DNA of 36,362 nucleotides from DAMCAP01 sp032059445 (GTDB taxonomy: Bacteria > Bacillota > Clostridia > Oscillospirales > Ruminococcaceae): contig DAMCAP010000027.1 of NCBI GenBank assembly GCA_032059445.1, positions 1-36,362 of the forward strand, given 5' to 3'. Below are positions 7,425 through 15,689 of this stretch, one piece after another. The first letter of the stretch is position 1. Each line of letters starts with the position of its first letter. Made by a program: the position numbers and the translations under genes. The notes beneath the pieces are model-generated. The model was not told the origin of the DNA. It was given only the letters and a program-made list of their open reading frames with translations, and did no database searches.

Positions 7425-8620
7425 TAGGGATTTCCCGCAAATTGCGAAATACCCACGATTTCTTTACATAAATGAAACGCAGCAAATCGAGCAATACAAT
7501 CCTGTACTGCTTTTTCCAGCTTTTTGCCTTGCTTTACCCCCTCTTGGTACCAGATATTCTTTACATGCAGTATCTTTGCTTTGCGATCACACACAGCCTC
7601 TACCCGACCGATCAGGCGATCATCGTAAAGTAAAGGCAGCACATAGTAACCAAACTTCCGCTGGGTCTCTGGTGTATAGATCTCCCATTTATAGTCAAAG
7701 TCAAATAACTCCTTGATTAGGCGCCGATCCCACAGCATGCTATCAAGGGGTGCGATTAGCTCACACCGTGGCTTTAGCTTCGGCTCCAGCAAAATCTCCT
7801 CCAGCATATCCTGATCAGACCCAAGGCAATAGAGCTTGTCCTTTAGACCCTCCACGGTAATCTCTATGATCCTTCCTTCTGCCAGTAGCAGTGCGAAGAC
7901 TTCTTTACGCTCTGCTGCTTTTAAGTCTTGTATGCCTAGCCAGGCATCTGATGGTTTATTCCACAGCAGGCCTACTGCACCGATGCGCCGCAGCACGCAC
8001 CATTTGTGATAATCCAGTAAATTTGTATAAGGTCTGGGAGCTGCTAAAAGTGCTGTGTCAATGCAACTTTCTGCAAGGTCGTAGTACTTAATCGTACCCT
8101 TTTTATGGTGGATTACCAGATCCCCACGAAAATACAAGGTCTCTAGAGCGGCTCGAGATAGCTTGGTATCGCTCCAATACCAATGTACCCTGTCATCAAA
8201 ATCAAGATCAGCCGACGAAACACAGCCTTTTGTAGCAATGATCTCTTTGATCTGCTCACACACAGCATTGACCTCACCATGGCTTCTACCGCCCACTTGA
8301 TATGCCTCACGCTTACGCCAGAGATACGGCCAATCAGTGGTCTTGATAATTGCAAGGTTCTTATCAAAATAATCCAGCAGCGCCCGCTCCTCATACAGAA
8401 GCTCATAGAGCATCTGCTTGGTAAAGCCCTTAACCCTTGACTGCAACACCAGCTCGGCATTTTTACCGCAGACATCGATGGGATCATACTGGATGCAGCC
8501 TGCCTGATCTACAAAATCAAGCACACCTAGCTTGCCTACAAACCGAAAATCGTCAATCAACCCCTGCTTTAACAGCATAAATCTGCGGGCTTGCTGGTTG
8601 CTTAGATAAAAACTTTTCAT
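7421..8620 (-). CDS. YcaQ/AlkX-type winged-helix DNA glycosylase (HTH_42 family)
   Basis: A 399-residue protein of the HTH_42/YcaQ family, DNA glycosylases that remove alkylated or crosslinked bases. The N-terminal motif IQYDPIDV carries Gln44-Tyr45-Asp46, matching the catalytic Q-x-D of the AlkX/YcaQ subgroup rather than the Q-x-Q of AlkZ. Other landmarks are RALLDYFDKNLAII near residues 79-92, winged-helix repeats through the middle, LIAPLDSMLWDRRL near 290, and YYVLPLLYDDRLIGRVE near 325. Length fits the family. Activity on crosslinks is inferred from the family. An Ada protein (13921) is encoded nearby but not in the same operon. Confidence 0.88.
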   Translation of the reverse strand: MKSFYLSNQQARRFMLLKQGLIDDFRFVGKLGVLDFVDQAGCIQYDPIDVCGKNAELVLQSRVKGFTKQMLYELLYEERALLDYFDKNLAIIKTTDWPYLWRKREAYQVGGRSHGEVNAVCEQIKEIIATKGCVSSADLDFDDRVHWYWSDTKLSRAALETLYFRGDLVIHHKKGTIKYYDLAESCIDTALLAAPRPYTNLLDYHKWCVLRRIGAVGLLWNKPSDAWLGIQDLKAAERKEVFALLLAEGRIIEITVEGLKDKLYCLGSDQDMLEEILLEPKLKPRCELIAPLDSMLWDRRLIKELFDFDYKWEIYTPETQRKFGYYVLPLLYDDRLIGRVEAVCDRKAKILHVKNIWYQEGVKQGKKLEKAVQDCIARFAAFHLCKEIVGISQFAGNPY

Positions 8621-8752
8621 GATCCCATTCCCCTTACATATATTTGAGCCCTATAAGACTATTTTACTGGATTTAAAAGACTTTTGAAAGAATACAATCC
8701 CAAAATTAACAGATACTAAAAAGGAAGCCCAATAAAAATAAGAGGTGATGCC

Positions 8753-10720
8753 ATGCATCAAGCAAATAAACCCAATCGATTGATCCACGAAAAATCCCCC
8801 TATCTACTGCAACATGCTTATAACCCTGTTGACTGGTACCCTTGGGGAGAGGAAGCCTTTGCAAAAGCAAAATCAGAAGATAAGCCTGTGTTTCTGAGCA
8901 TCGGCTACAGCACCTGCCACTGGTGCCATGTGATGGCACATGAGAGCTTTGAAGATGATGAAATTGCCCAGCTCCTCAATAAGGATTTTATCTCTATCAA
9001 AGTAGATAAGGAAGAGCGACCCGACATCGACAGCATCTATATGTCGGTATGTCAAGCATATACCGGTAGTGGCGGCTGGCCGATGAGCATCTTTATCACT
9101 CCGGACCAGAAGCCTTTTTTTGCGGGCACCTACTTCCCTAAGCGTAGTGCAGGGCGTATGGTGGGGCTGACCGATCTACTGCTGACCGTCAATGATAAAT
9201 GGCACAACGACCGTGATAACCTCCTAAAGCACTCAAATGAGGTCATTGCTCTCATCAATAAAGAAACCACACTGGCGGGGGAAGTTTCACCTACCTTGTT
9301 AAAAGATGGATTCTCTGTATTTGCGCGTATCTTTGATGCACAGCACGGCGGTTTTGGCAATGCGCCAAAGTTCCCCACCCCTCATAACCTACTCTTTTTG
9401 ATGGATTATTATCTGCAATACAGCGAAAAATCAGCCCTTGATATGGCGGAAAAAACCCTGATTCAACTCTATAAAGGGGGGATTTTTGACCATATCGGTT
9501 TCGGTTTTTCGCGATACTCTACAGATAAGTACTTTTTGGTGCCCCACTTTGAAAAAATGCTCTATGACAATGCCCTACTGCTGATGGCATATGCAAAGGT
9601 CTACGAAATCACCGGTAAGGAGATTTACAAAGAAATTGCTGAGAAGACTGTACAGTATGTCTTGCGAGAGCTTCGCGACCCAGCCGGTGGCTTCTACTCA
9701 GCTCAAGACGCTGACAGCGATGGTGTAGAGGGCAAGTACTATGTTTTTGATTATCAGGAGATCATTGACCAATTAGGAGAAGAAGCTGGCAAACGCTTTA
9801 GCCGCTGCTACGATATTACCCCCAAAGGTAATTTTGAAGGCAAGAGCATCCCCAATCTGCTGCACAGCACCGATTGTGACCCTGCTCTACAAGAGTATCT
9901 CCCCACACTCTATGCCTACCGCAAAACCCGTACAGCTCTGCACCTAGATGATAAAATCCTCACCTCTTGGAATGCCCTAATGATTACCGCACTGGCAATG
10001 CTCTACAAAACCATAAGGGATGAAAGCTACCTGCAAGCTGCAGTAGAGGCTGTAGATTTTATAGAAAAGACTCTAAGCCAAAACGGCAACCTTTTTGTGA
10101 GCTGCCGACACGGGCAACCCTCTCAAAAGGGATTTTTAGATGACTATGCCTTCTATGCCTGTGCACTGCTGCATCTTTATGAAGCCACTTTACAGCATCG
10201 CTACCTAGATATGGCGATGGCATACTGTAACAAAGCGATTCATGACTTCTTCGACCCTGACCAAGGTGGATTTTATCTATATGGCGCCGAAAACGAACAA
10301 TTGATCATGAAGCCCAAAGAAACCTATGACGGCGCTATCCCCAGCGGTAACTCGGCGATGGCATATAATCTTGTGAAGCTAGGTTACCTGTTGGGGGATC
10401 CAAAGATCGATGAGCTGGCGCTCAAGCAGCTAAACTATCTGGCAGGGCACGCAAAAGAATACCCCACTGGGCATAGCTTGTATCTGGTGGCGCTATCACT
10501 GTACCTCAATCCTCCCACAAAAGCTGTCGTGGTGCTTGCATCACTCGATGAAATGCAGCAGCTAAGAGATAAGCTACAGTCCAATATCAGCCTTCGCCTA
10601 CTGGAGCAAGCCACAGAGGAATACCCACTCCTAAACGGCAAAACAACCCTGTACCTCTGTAAGGAGCACAGCTGCCTGCCCCCAACAAATGATTTAGCTG
10701 AGATCATGCGTAAAGAGTAA
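8753..10720 (+). CDS. DUF255 thioredoxin-fold protein (YyaL / spermatogenesis-associated protein 20 family)
   Basis: A 655-residue cytosolic protein. The N-terminal thioredoxin-like DUF255 domain (about residues 1-165) starts NRLIHEKSPYLLQHAYNPVD and carries a CxxC pair at Cys55 and Cys58 (GYSTCHWCHVMAHESFED), then GGWPMSIFITP. The remaining ~490 residues form an (alpha/alpha)6 barrel like those of glycan epimerases and hydrolases (GGFGNAPKFPTPHNLLF, GIFDHIGFGFSRYS, LTSWNALMITALA, DDYAFYACALL). The family is widely conserved but its reaction is unproven. The start follows AAGAGGTG. Length is normal and no defect is seen. Confidence 0.9.
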   Translation: MHQANKPNRLIHEKSPYLLQHAYNPVDWYPWGEEAFAKAKSEDKPVFLSIGYSTCHWCHVMAHESFEDDEIAQLLNKDFISIKVDKEERPDIDSIYMSVCQAYTGSGGWPMSIFITPDQKPFFAGTYFPKRSAGRMVGLTDLLLTVNDKWHNDRDNLLKHSNEVIALINKETTLAGEVSPTLLKDGFSVFARIFDAQHGGFGNAPKFPTPHNLLFLMDYYLQYSEKSALDMAEKTLIQLYKGGIFDHIGFGFSRYSTDKYFLVPHFEKMLYDNALLLMAYAKVYEITGKEIYKEIAEKTVQYVLRELRDPAGGFYSAQDADSDGVEGKYYVFDYQEIIDQLGEEAGKRFSRCYDITPKGNFEGKSIPNLLHSTDCDPALQEYLPTLYAYRKTRTALHLDDKILTSWNALMITALAMLYKTIRDESYLQAAVEAVDFIEKTLSQNGNLFVSCRHGQPSQKGFLDDYAFYACALLHLYEATLQHRYLDMAMAYCNKAIHDFFDPDQGGFYLYGAENEQLIMKPKETYDGAIPSGNSAMAYNLVKLGYLLGDPKIDELALKQLNYLAGHAKEYPTGHSLYLVALSLYLNPPTKAVVVLASLDEMQQLRDKLQSNISLRLLEQATEEYPLLNGKTTLYLCKEHSCLPPTNDLAEIMRKE

Positions 10721-10783
10721 AAGAACTACAGGTCATATAACCCGCTAACCAAATAAATAGAAACAATCCTAAAGGAGGACATG

Positions 10784-11011
10784 ATGAAAAACGTCAACCC
10801 ATATCAAGTAGAAATCAACACCCGAGACCGTCTTCTTCGTGCTTGGGAAAACTCCATGGAGCTTACTAGGGATTTCCAGATCTACTCTCAGGAGATCAAA
10901 GACAACGAAGAGGCAGCAAAAATGTTTGCCAAATTTGCAGAAAATGAAGGCGTCCACGCAGCGAAGTTTCGCGAGCTGTTGCTCGATTATCAGACCCATA
11001 ACCCCACATAA
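10784..11011 (+). CDS. Small two-helix protein resembling half of a rubrerythrin/ferritin-like domain
   Basis: A 75-residue, charged, helical protein. Helix 1 covers about residues 15-38 (LLRAWENSMELTRDFQIYSQ) and helix 2 about 42-68. The second helix contains AENEGVHAAKFRELL, very similar to helix B of rubrerythrin with its ExxH iron-ligand spacing (Glu-Gly-Val-His). A full ferritin-like domain needs four helices, so this would have to dimerise to form a di-iron site. The family is not identified with certainty. Two ATGs follow AAAGGAGG; I choose 10784 (5-base spacing) over 10781 (2-base spacing). A strong terminator follows. Confidence 0.7.
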   Translation: MKNVNPYQVEINTRDRLLRAWENSMELTRDFQIYSQEIKDNEEAAKMFAKFAENEGVHAAKFRELLLDYQTHNPT

Positions 11012-11014
11012 AAG

Positions 11015-11047
11015 ACAGACCGGTGCATGCGTGCACCGGTCTGTTTC
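11015..11047. terminator. Strong hairpin between convergent genes
   Basis: A perfect 13-bp stem, ACAGACCGGTGCA (11015-11027) with TGCACCGGTCTGT (11032-11044), and a 4-base loop. The T-run is short. It can serve the gene ending at 11011 and the minus-strand gene ending at 11060. Confidence 0.8.
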
Positions 11048-11059
11048 GCTGTTGCTGCC

Positions 11060-11341
11060 TTACTGCTTTGCTTTTTCCCGCTCTCTGATCGTCACAAGCA
11101 CAGCATCACCGGGCTGCTTGCCGATTTTTGCTCTGATATCCTTGCGCAGCCCTAAGATATGGCAAGGAGTGCCCATCTTGACCAGACTGCCGTCGTAGGG
11201 CACACCGTCAAAGCTGGCGTGGACGGCCACCCGACCCTTGCCAAATGTAGCTTTTACATCAAAGGGGATCTCCACATAAGCACCGTCAATCCCCTCCACC
11301 TTTTGGATCACTGCTGTAAAGGTATAGGTGTTGGGGTTCAT
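11060..11341 (-). CDS. DUF1905 domain protein
   Basis: A 93-residue single-domain DUF1905 protein, a small beta-barrel fold: YTFTAVIQKVEGIDGAYVEIPFD, then VAVHASFDGVPYDGSLVKMG, then ILGLRKDIRAKIGKQPGDAV. Function unknown. In other genomes the domain is often fused to or encoded beside DUF1801/YdeI-type domains, which agrees with the upstream partner here. The ATG overlaps the stop of the upstream gene by 4 bases (11338-11341), so the pair is translationally coupled. Confidence 0.88.
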   Translation of the reverse strand: MNPNTYTFTAVIQKVEGIDGAYVEIPFDVKATFGKGRVAVHASFDGVPYDGSLVKMGTPCHILGLRKDIRAKIGKQPGDAVLVTIREREKAKQ

Positions 11342-12057
11342 TTTTGCTTTGCCTCCACTTCCTTTACCCGAAATCGGGTGATCTCCTCGATCAGATCATA
11401 AGGAATTGCTTGAGATAGCGGCAGCTGTATTGCACCCTTAGAGGTTTTATAGCCTGCCAATCGAGGAGCAAACACAGCTACAGCCTTTTCACCGGGGTAA
11501 ATCCCGATGTGATGGGTCGCAGCCGCAAAGTGGATTAAATTCTCCCCTTGATAAAACGTAGGCATCCTCCAGCTGATCTTCTCCACAGCCAAGGGGGCTA
11601 CTTGCTGTATCCTGCGCCTGATCTCCTCTAAGATAGGGCGCCTCTCCTCAGGTGAAAGAGCAATATACTCCTCAATCGTGGTATAGTCTAGCTTTTGCTG
11701 GGATCTTTTAAAGGGCTTCCCCTTTTGACTCAAAGCATATGCCTGCGCCATTTTATCCACCAGATCGGGGAGCTGGTCTTCATTGGTGATTTCAAAGTAA
11801 TGTACAATACGCTTTGGCGAAGTCTGTAAGGTTTTAATCGGTTCCCACTCATCATGCAGGGTATCGACGGCAAAAGCTACGCGCAAACAGCTCCCCAGAG
11901 GGGTAATTTCAGCAAAAGTGCTGTTGTGCTTCCACAACAGGCCGCTGGTGGTTTTGTGCTCCTCAAAGGAGCCAAAGCGCTGCTGTGCCATAGCAAGAAG
12001 CTCATGATAAAGTCTCAGCCATTTAGCACGCACACCTGTAAAAAACTCTTTATCCAT
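11338..12057 (-). CDS. DUF5655-DUF1801 fusion protein
   Basis: A 239-residue protein with two domains. Residues about 1-115 match the DUF5655 type (TTSGLLWKHNSTFAEITPL and HYFEITNEDQLPDLVDKM). Residues about 125-237 match DUF1801/YdhG (YIALSPEERRPILEEIRRRI, AVEKISWRMPTFYQGENLIHF, HHIGIYPG, KGAIQLPLSQAIPYDLI). B. subtilis YdhG (Fra) of the DUF1801 family has been linked to iron-cluster assembly as a frataxin-like protein. Applying that here is inference. The ATG follows AGAAAGGA. It is coupled to the DUF1905 gene. Confidence 0.82.
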   Translation of the reverse strand: MDKEFFTGVRAKWLRLYHELLAMAQQRFGSFEEHKTTSGLLWKHNSTFAEITPLGSCLRVAFAVDTLHDEWEPIKTLQTSPKRIVHYFEITNEDQLPDLVDKMAQAYALSQKGKPFKRSQQKLDYTTIEEYIALSPEERRPILEEIRRRIQQVAPLAVEKISWRMPTFYQGENLIHFAAATHHIGIYPGEKAVAVFAPRLAGYKTSKGAIQLPLSQAIPYDLIEEITRFRVKEVEAKQK

Positions 12058-12173
12058 TTTGTGTCCTTTCTGGGGTTTCTAAAAATACCACTCTGCCGAG
12101 CATGAAGTCAAACTAATGATAGCCTAATCATGCTTAGGGTATGTAGTCATTTACAGAATAACCAATATACTCT

Positions 12174-13319
12174 TTAGACCATCATATTTTCATGATAAAC
12201 ACAGACGGCATCTCTTGATATTTTGGAGCGGTATAAGGCCAGATCAGTATTTTGCAGCAGCTGTGTGGCTGTAATAGGCTTTGTATAGTGGGCAATACCA
12301 ATACTTGCAGTTAGCACAATCCCCGGCGGGTTGATGGCGCTTTCCTTTAGGTCGCATTGTATCTGCTTGCAGGTTTCTACGATGCTATCTTCTGATTGAT
12401 TTTTAAACAAAATGCAAAATTCATCGCCCCCATAGCGGAAAGGAACCGTGCTTCCCTTACAGTACTTACGAAGGATACTGCCAAACTCAGTAAGGCACTG
12501 GTCGCCCTTGTCGTGCCCCAGGGTATCATTGAGAGCCTTAAAATTGTCAAGATCAATCATAACAAAGGCATATGAGTTTTGCGAAGTGTCACCTTCCATT
12601 CTCTCAAAGGCATGACGCAAGGCATTTCGGTTATAAATTTCTGTCAGATCATCGATCAACAGTTGCCGCTGCATATGGTAGCGCTCAAATTCCTTTTGTA
12701 GGCTGGCAGTGTTTTTTTCTCTACCGAAGTGGATCACAATCATGGATATAAAGTAAAACGAAATCAACAAGTAAAGGGATACCCAAAAATTAATCACACT
12801 ATAATTGCTGTGAAAGGGGCTGAGTTTGTCAGGATCCCACACAATAAACAGCTCGGAAATAACTTTGGCAGATATCCCGAGCAGCGCAGTATAAGAAGTC
12901 AAGGCATAGTCGCTGTAGACCACAGTCAGCAAAATAGGGGCGGTAAAAATCACAAACAATGAATCAAAAATCACATGTACTGTATAAAAAACAAAGCAGA
13001 CCCCTACAAACAAAAAGGAGATCAAATACACCTTGATCTTCTGCTTTAGCTTAGTGCTATTCATACCCATGATACCGACCAATACTAGCGCGGAATTCAC
13101 CAAGAGGGGAAATAAAATATACTTAGCAGAGTACTGAAACATCGAAATCTCAGTAATCCCAGCAAAATATAAGCCTACTCCCAAAGTGCACTCTATGAGG
13201 AAGCCAAAAAACACCACAGCAATAAAGGTGCGGTAATGCAATGTAAGCCATTTGTCATCTATTTTTTTATATTCTTTTTGAATCTCAGAGATGATCGTAT
13301 CTTCATTTATGTTAAACAC
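12174..13319 (-). CDS. Membrane-bound diguanylate cyclase (GGDEF)
   Basis: A 381-residue protein with about six membrane segments in residues 28-195 and a cytosolic GGDEF domain (about 215-380). The active-site motif is intact: RYGGDEF, with GGDEF at 297-301. The metal/nucleotide segment MIDLDNFKALNDTLGHDKGD is present, as is the late IGIAHY. It should make cyclic-di-GMP from two GTP. The four residues at the inhibitory I-site (normally RxxD, five residues before GGDEF) read KGST, so product inhibition there is probably lost. The start is GTG after GAGGG. The N-terminal membrane domain may sense an unknown signal. It has no visible operon partner. Confidence 0.9.
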   Translation of the reverse strand: MFNINEDTIISEIQKEYKKIDDKWLTLHYRTFIAVVFFGFLIECTLGVGLYFAGITEISMFQYSAKYILFPLLVNSALVLVGIMGMNSTKLKQKIKVYLISFLFVGVCFVFYTVHVIFDSLFVIFTAPILLTVVYSDYALTSYTALLGISAKVISELFIVWDPDKLSPFHSNYSVINFWVSLYLLISFYFISMIVIHFGREKNTASLQKEFERYHMQRQLLIDDLTEIYNRNALRHAFERMEGDTSQNSYAFVMIDLDNFKALNDTLGHDKGDQCLTEFGSILRKYCKGSTVPFRYGGDEFCILFKNQSEDSIVETCKQIQCDLKESAINPPGIVLTASIGIAHYTKPITATQLLQNTDLALYRSKISRDAVCVYHENMMV

Positions 13320-13648
13320 GTTTCCCTCAATATGTAAAGTATTGTATACAAATTATAATACTTACATAATAGCACTATTCAATAGTAAAGTCCAGATTTG
13401 GGCATCGACAAGTGCGCCAAACTTCTTATTGATATTTTGTATATTTATACATTTTATGATGATTATGCCAAGCGCAAATGGATGCAAACAAAGACTTATG
13501 CCTAGCCCTAGGCTAAATGAACCCAACAGGCTGTGTCCTCACCAAGCAGCCATTATTTACATAGCAAAAATCACAGCACACACACGAAGTAATACCCCTA
13601 ATCAGCCTTAAGTGCAAATTGACAGTGCCATTTACAGTGCCATGTTGC

Positions 13649-13746
13649 CTAAGATATACCTGAAGATACCACCACTACACAGACGATCGCTACCACCGCT
13701 ATCCCGCCTCCTGCTCTGCCAGATGCCTGCCCTTTGGCTTAGTCAT
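13649..13746 (-). other. Possible tiny membrane-peptide gene or remnant
   Basis: AAAGGAG, 8 bases, then an ATG at 13746. The direct reading is only 15 codons (stop at 13699-13701). In the -1 frame the same DNA encodes a glycine then valine-rich stretch (GGGIAVVAIVCVVVV) that could span a membrane, stopping at 13649. An A-AAG-GGC heptamer at 13729-13735 lies where the frames would join. This may be a decayed gene, programmed frameshifting or chance. Confidence 0.22.
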
Positions 13747-13846
13747 TGCCATCACTCCTTTTAGCTTACTGATGCTATTACACCATAGCAAGCTGAAGTG
13801 CCGTTGTTTTTTATCTGAATTTTGCCTGAAGTTTATATCGCTCACT

Positions 13847-13883
13847 AAAAAAATATGCCAACCACATTTCTGTGGCTGGCATA
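13847..13883 (-). terminator. Terminator of the ada gene
   Basis: A 13-bp stem with one G-U pair, between TATGCCAACCACA (13854-13866) and TGTGGCTGGCATA (13871-13883), followed on the minus strand by seven T. Confidence 0.88.
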
Positions 13884-13920
13884 CTCAAATTCGTTTTATT
13901 GAAGTTGTAGTTTTTAATTA

Positions 13921-14952
13921 TTACTTGCTGTCGAGGGCACCTTGCTCTAGCATGAGCAGCTTTTGCTTGATTGCAAGCCCTCCTGCATACCCAACAAGAG
14001 CGCCCTTTGAGCCCACCACACGATGACAGGGTATCAGCAGCAGGATGGGATTTTTGTTGTTGGCCATCCCTACCGCTCGGCTGGCATTTGGGCTGCCAAT
14101 TGCCATTGCAACATCTTTATAACTGCGGTTTTCACCGTAGGGGATCTGGCAAAGCGCCTGCCATACCCGCTTTTGAAATGCAGTACCCTCTAAAGCTAGT
14201 GGAAGGTCAAAGCTCTTTCGTTGTCCAGCAAAATACTCCCCCAGCTCCTTTGCAGCCAGATCGGTCAGTGGCGTTTTTTGCCTAACCATCCCCTCTGCCA
14301 GCTTGCTGCCAAACTGCACCGAGACGATAGCATCGTCTTTCGCAGCAATTGCAATCTGCCCTAAATCGGTGTCATATACCGCGCCTACAATATCTTTCAT
14401 AAAATCCTCCCGCTCTTTATGCCATTTGTATTCCCCAGGGGTCATACCCATATACTTACGGAAAAAAGCAAAAAATGCTGACAAATTATCAAAGCCGCAG
14501 GTAAATGCTGCATCAATCACTGGGCTGCCTGTTTGAAGCTGCTCCTTGGCTGTGATGATCCGCCACTGGTTTAGATACTCGGTAGGTGATAACCCATATT
14601 GCTGCTTAAATATCTGCGCTAGCCGGCGCTTCGACACACCCAGCTGCCTCATCTCATCCGCCAATTGCTGCTTATCCCCATGATGCTCCTTTATAATGGA
14701 GAGTGCCCGCATCGCGACATCTGCCAATGGCTGATATTCCAGCAGCTCAGGTCGGCATCGCTTACATGGGCGAAACCCAGCAGCAAGCGCATCCTGCGGT
14801 CTTTCAAAAAATAGTACGTTCTGGCGAACTGGGGGCTTTGACTTGCAAGAAGGTCGACAAAAGATGCCTGTAGATTTTACCGCATAATAAAATAAGCCAT
14901 CGGCTGCGGCATCATTGCTGATTACTGCAATCCACTTCTCCTCCTCAGTCAT
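13921..14952 (-). CDS. ada: Ada: bifunctional alkylation-response regulator / methylated-DNA methyltransferase
   Basis: A 343-residue protein with the full Ada layout. The N-terminal zinc domain has four cysteines at 32, 36, 63 and 66 (GIFCRPSCKSKPP and PCKRCRPEL); in E. coli Ada the equivalent of one of these accepts methyl from phosphotriesters and turns on activation. An AraC-type DNA-binding region follows (about 80-180, SKRRLAQIFKQQYGLSPTEYL and MGMTPGEY). The C-terminal O6-methylguanine methyltransferase has the acceptor Cys309 in IPCHRVV and the upstream IPYGENRSYKDVA. It repairs methylated DNA suicidally and probably activates its own gene. It sits alone with its own terminator. Confidence 0.96.
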   Translation of the reverse strand: MTEEEKWIAVISNDAAADGLFYYAVKSTGIFCRPSCKSKPPVRQNVLFFERPQDALAAGFRPCKRCRPELLEYQPLADVAMRALSIIKEHHGDKQQLADEMRQLGVSKRRLAQIFKQQYGLSPTEYLNQWRIITAKEQLQTGSPVIDAAFTCGFDNLSAFFAFFRKYMGMTPGEYKWHKEREDFMKDIVGAVYDTDLGQIAIAAKDDAIVSVQFGSKLAEGMVRQKTPLTDLAAKELGEYFAGQRKSFDLPLALEGTAFQKRVWQALCQIPYGENRSYKDVAMAIGSPNASRAVGMANNKNPILLLIPCHRVVGSKGALVGYAGGLAIKQKLLMLEQGALDSK

Positions 14953-15137
14953 ACTATCCCCCCTCGTCTTTCACTTACCTAATAAACTCTGTCATTGCCC
15001 CAAGCCGTCAAATAAGGACTACTGTGCATCAATGTGCTTACCAGCAGTATCACTAATATAGGATCTATCCCTGTTATTATAGCAGATTCTTTACTGCATT
15101 TCTTTCTGTATCTGCCCATGCAATTTTATTTCTACAC

Positions 15138-15180
15138 AAAACAGCCGTATTTTCTTTGTTAGAGAAATACGGCTGTTTTT
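15138..15180. terminator. Bidirectional terminator downstream of the VOC gene
   Basis: A perfect 15-bp stem, AAAACAGCCGTATTT (15138-15152) with AAATACGGCTGTTTT (15165-15179), and a 12-base loop. T-runs occur on both strands. It serves the minus-strand gene that ends at 15192. Confidence 0.9.
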
Positions 15181-15191
15181 GCATCTACTCG

Positions 15192-15623
15192 CTAAAAGAC
15201 CAGCATCCCTTGTGCGTCGTAGGTAAAGTTTGGCCCCCACGCTACTTCCCAATAATATCCGTCAGGGTCAGCAAAATACCCATGATAGCCTCCCCAAAAA
15301 ACATCCTGTGGCTCTTTAATGATGGTAGCTCCCACCTTACGAGCCAGCTCGATGATCTCCTCTACTTCGTGCTTTGTCTGGCAGTTATATGCCAGGGTAA
15401 TCCCTGCAAAGCCTGTGCCGATCTGTGGTGGTTGATCAGGGCAAATATCCTCTGCCAGCAGATGTAAAGGGTAAAGCTCAAACTTAGTGCCTGCGGTATT
15501 AAAGAAGATCACTCCCGGGCTGTCTGCTGTTTCATCGGTCATAAAGCCAAGACCATCTCTATAAAACCGTACCGATCTGGCCATGTCCCTTACACCTAAG
15601 CAAATAATATTGATTCTATTCAT
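15192..15623 (-). CDS. VOC (glyoxalase/bleomycin resistance) family protein
   Basis: A 143-residue protein of two beta-alpha-beta-beta-beta modules. The first strand and helix read INIICLGVRDMARSVRFYRDGLGF, and the second module has GITLAYNC with a closing GYHGYFADPDGYYWEVAWGP, which includes the conserved C-terminal metal-ligand Glu. Such proteins bind metals and act as dioxygenases, glyoxalases or drug-binding proteins. The substrate cannot be told. I start at the ATG at 15623, five bases after GGAGGG. An upstream in-frame start at 15653 has no ribosome binding site and precedes this GGAGGG. Confidence 0.85.
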   Translation of the reverse strand: MNRINIICLGVRDMARSVRFYRDGLGFMTDETADSPGVIFFNTAGTKFELYPLHLLAEDICPDQPPQIGTGFAGITLAYNCQTKHEVEEIIELARKVGATIIKEPQDVFWGGYHGYFADPDGYYWEVAWGPNFTYDAQGMLVF

Positions 15624-15689
15624 GACTTCCCTCCTTTTTATCATCAGCTCCAACCAAAGCTAGAGCTTTTCGATATACTTTTTACCCTT

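Larger units (their letters stand above)
13320..13920. other. Intergenic region between the diguanylate cyclase and ada genes
   Basis: About 600 bases without a clear gene. It holds TTGAAT and TATTAT/TATAAT elements upstream of the cyclase (about 13330-13385, minus), a possible tiny minus-strand ORF with a good ribosome binding site (13649-13746), and the ada terminator (13847-13883). The rest shows nothing I can assign. Confidence 0.5.
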
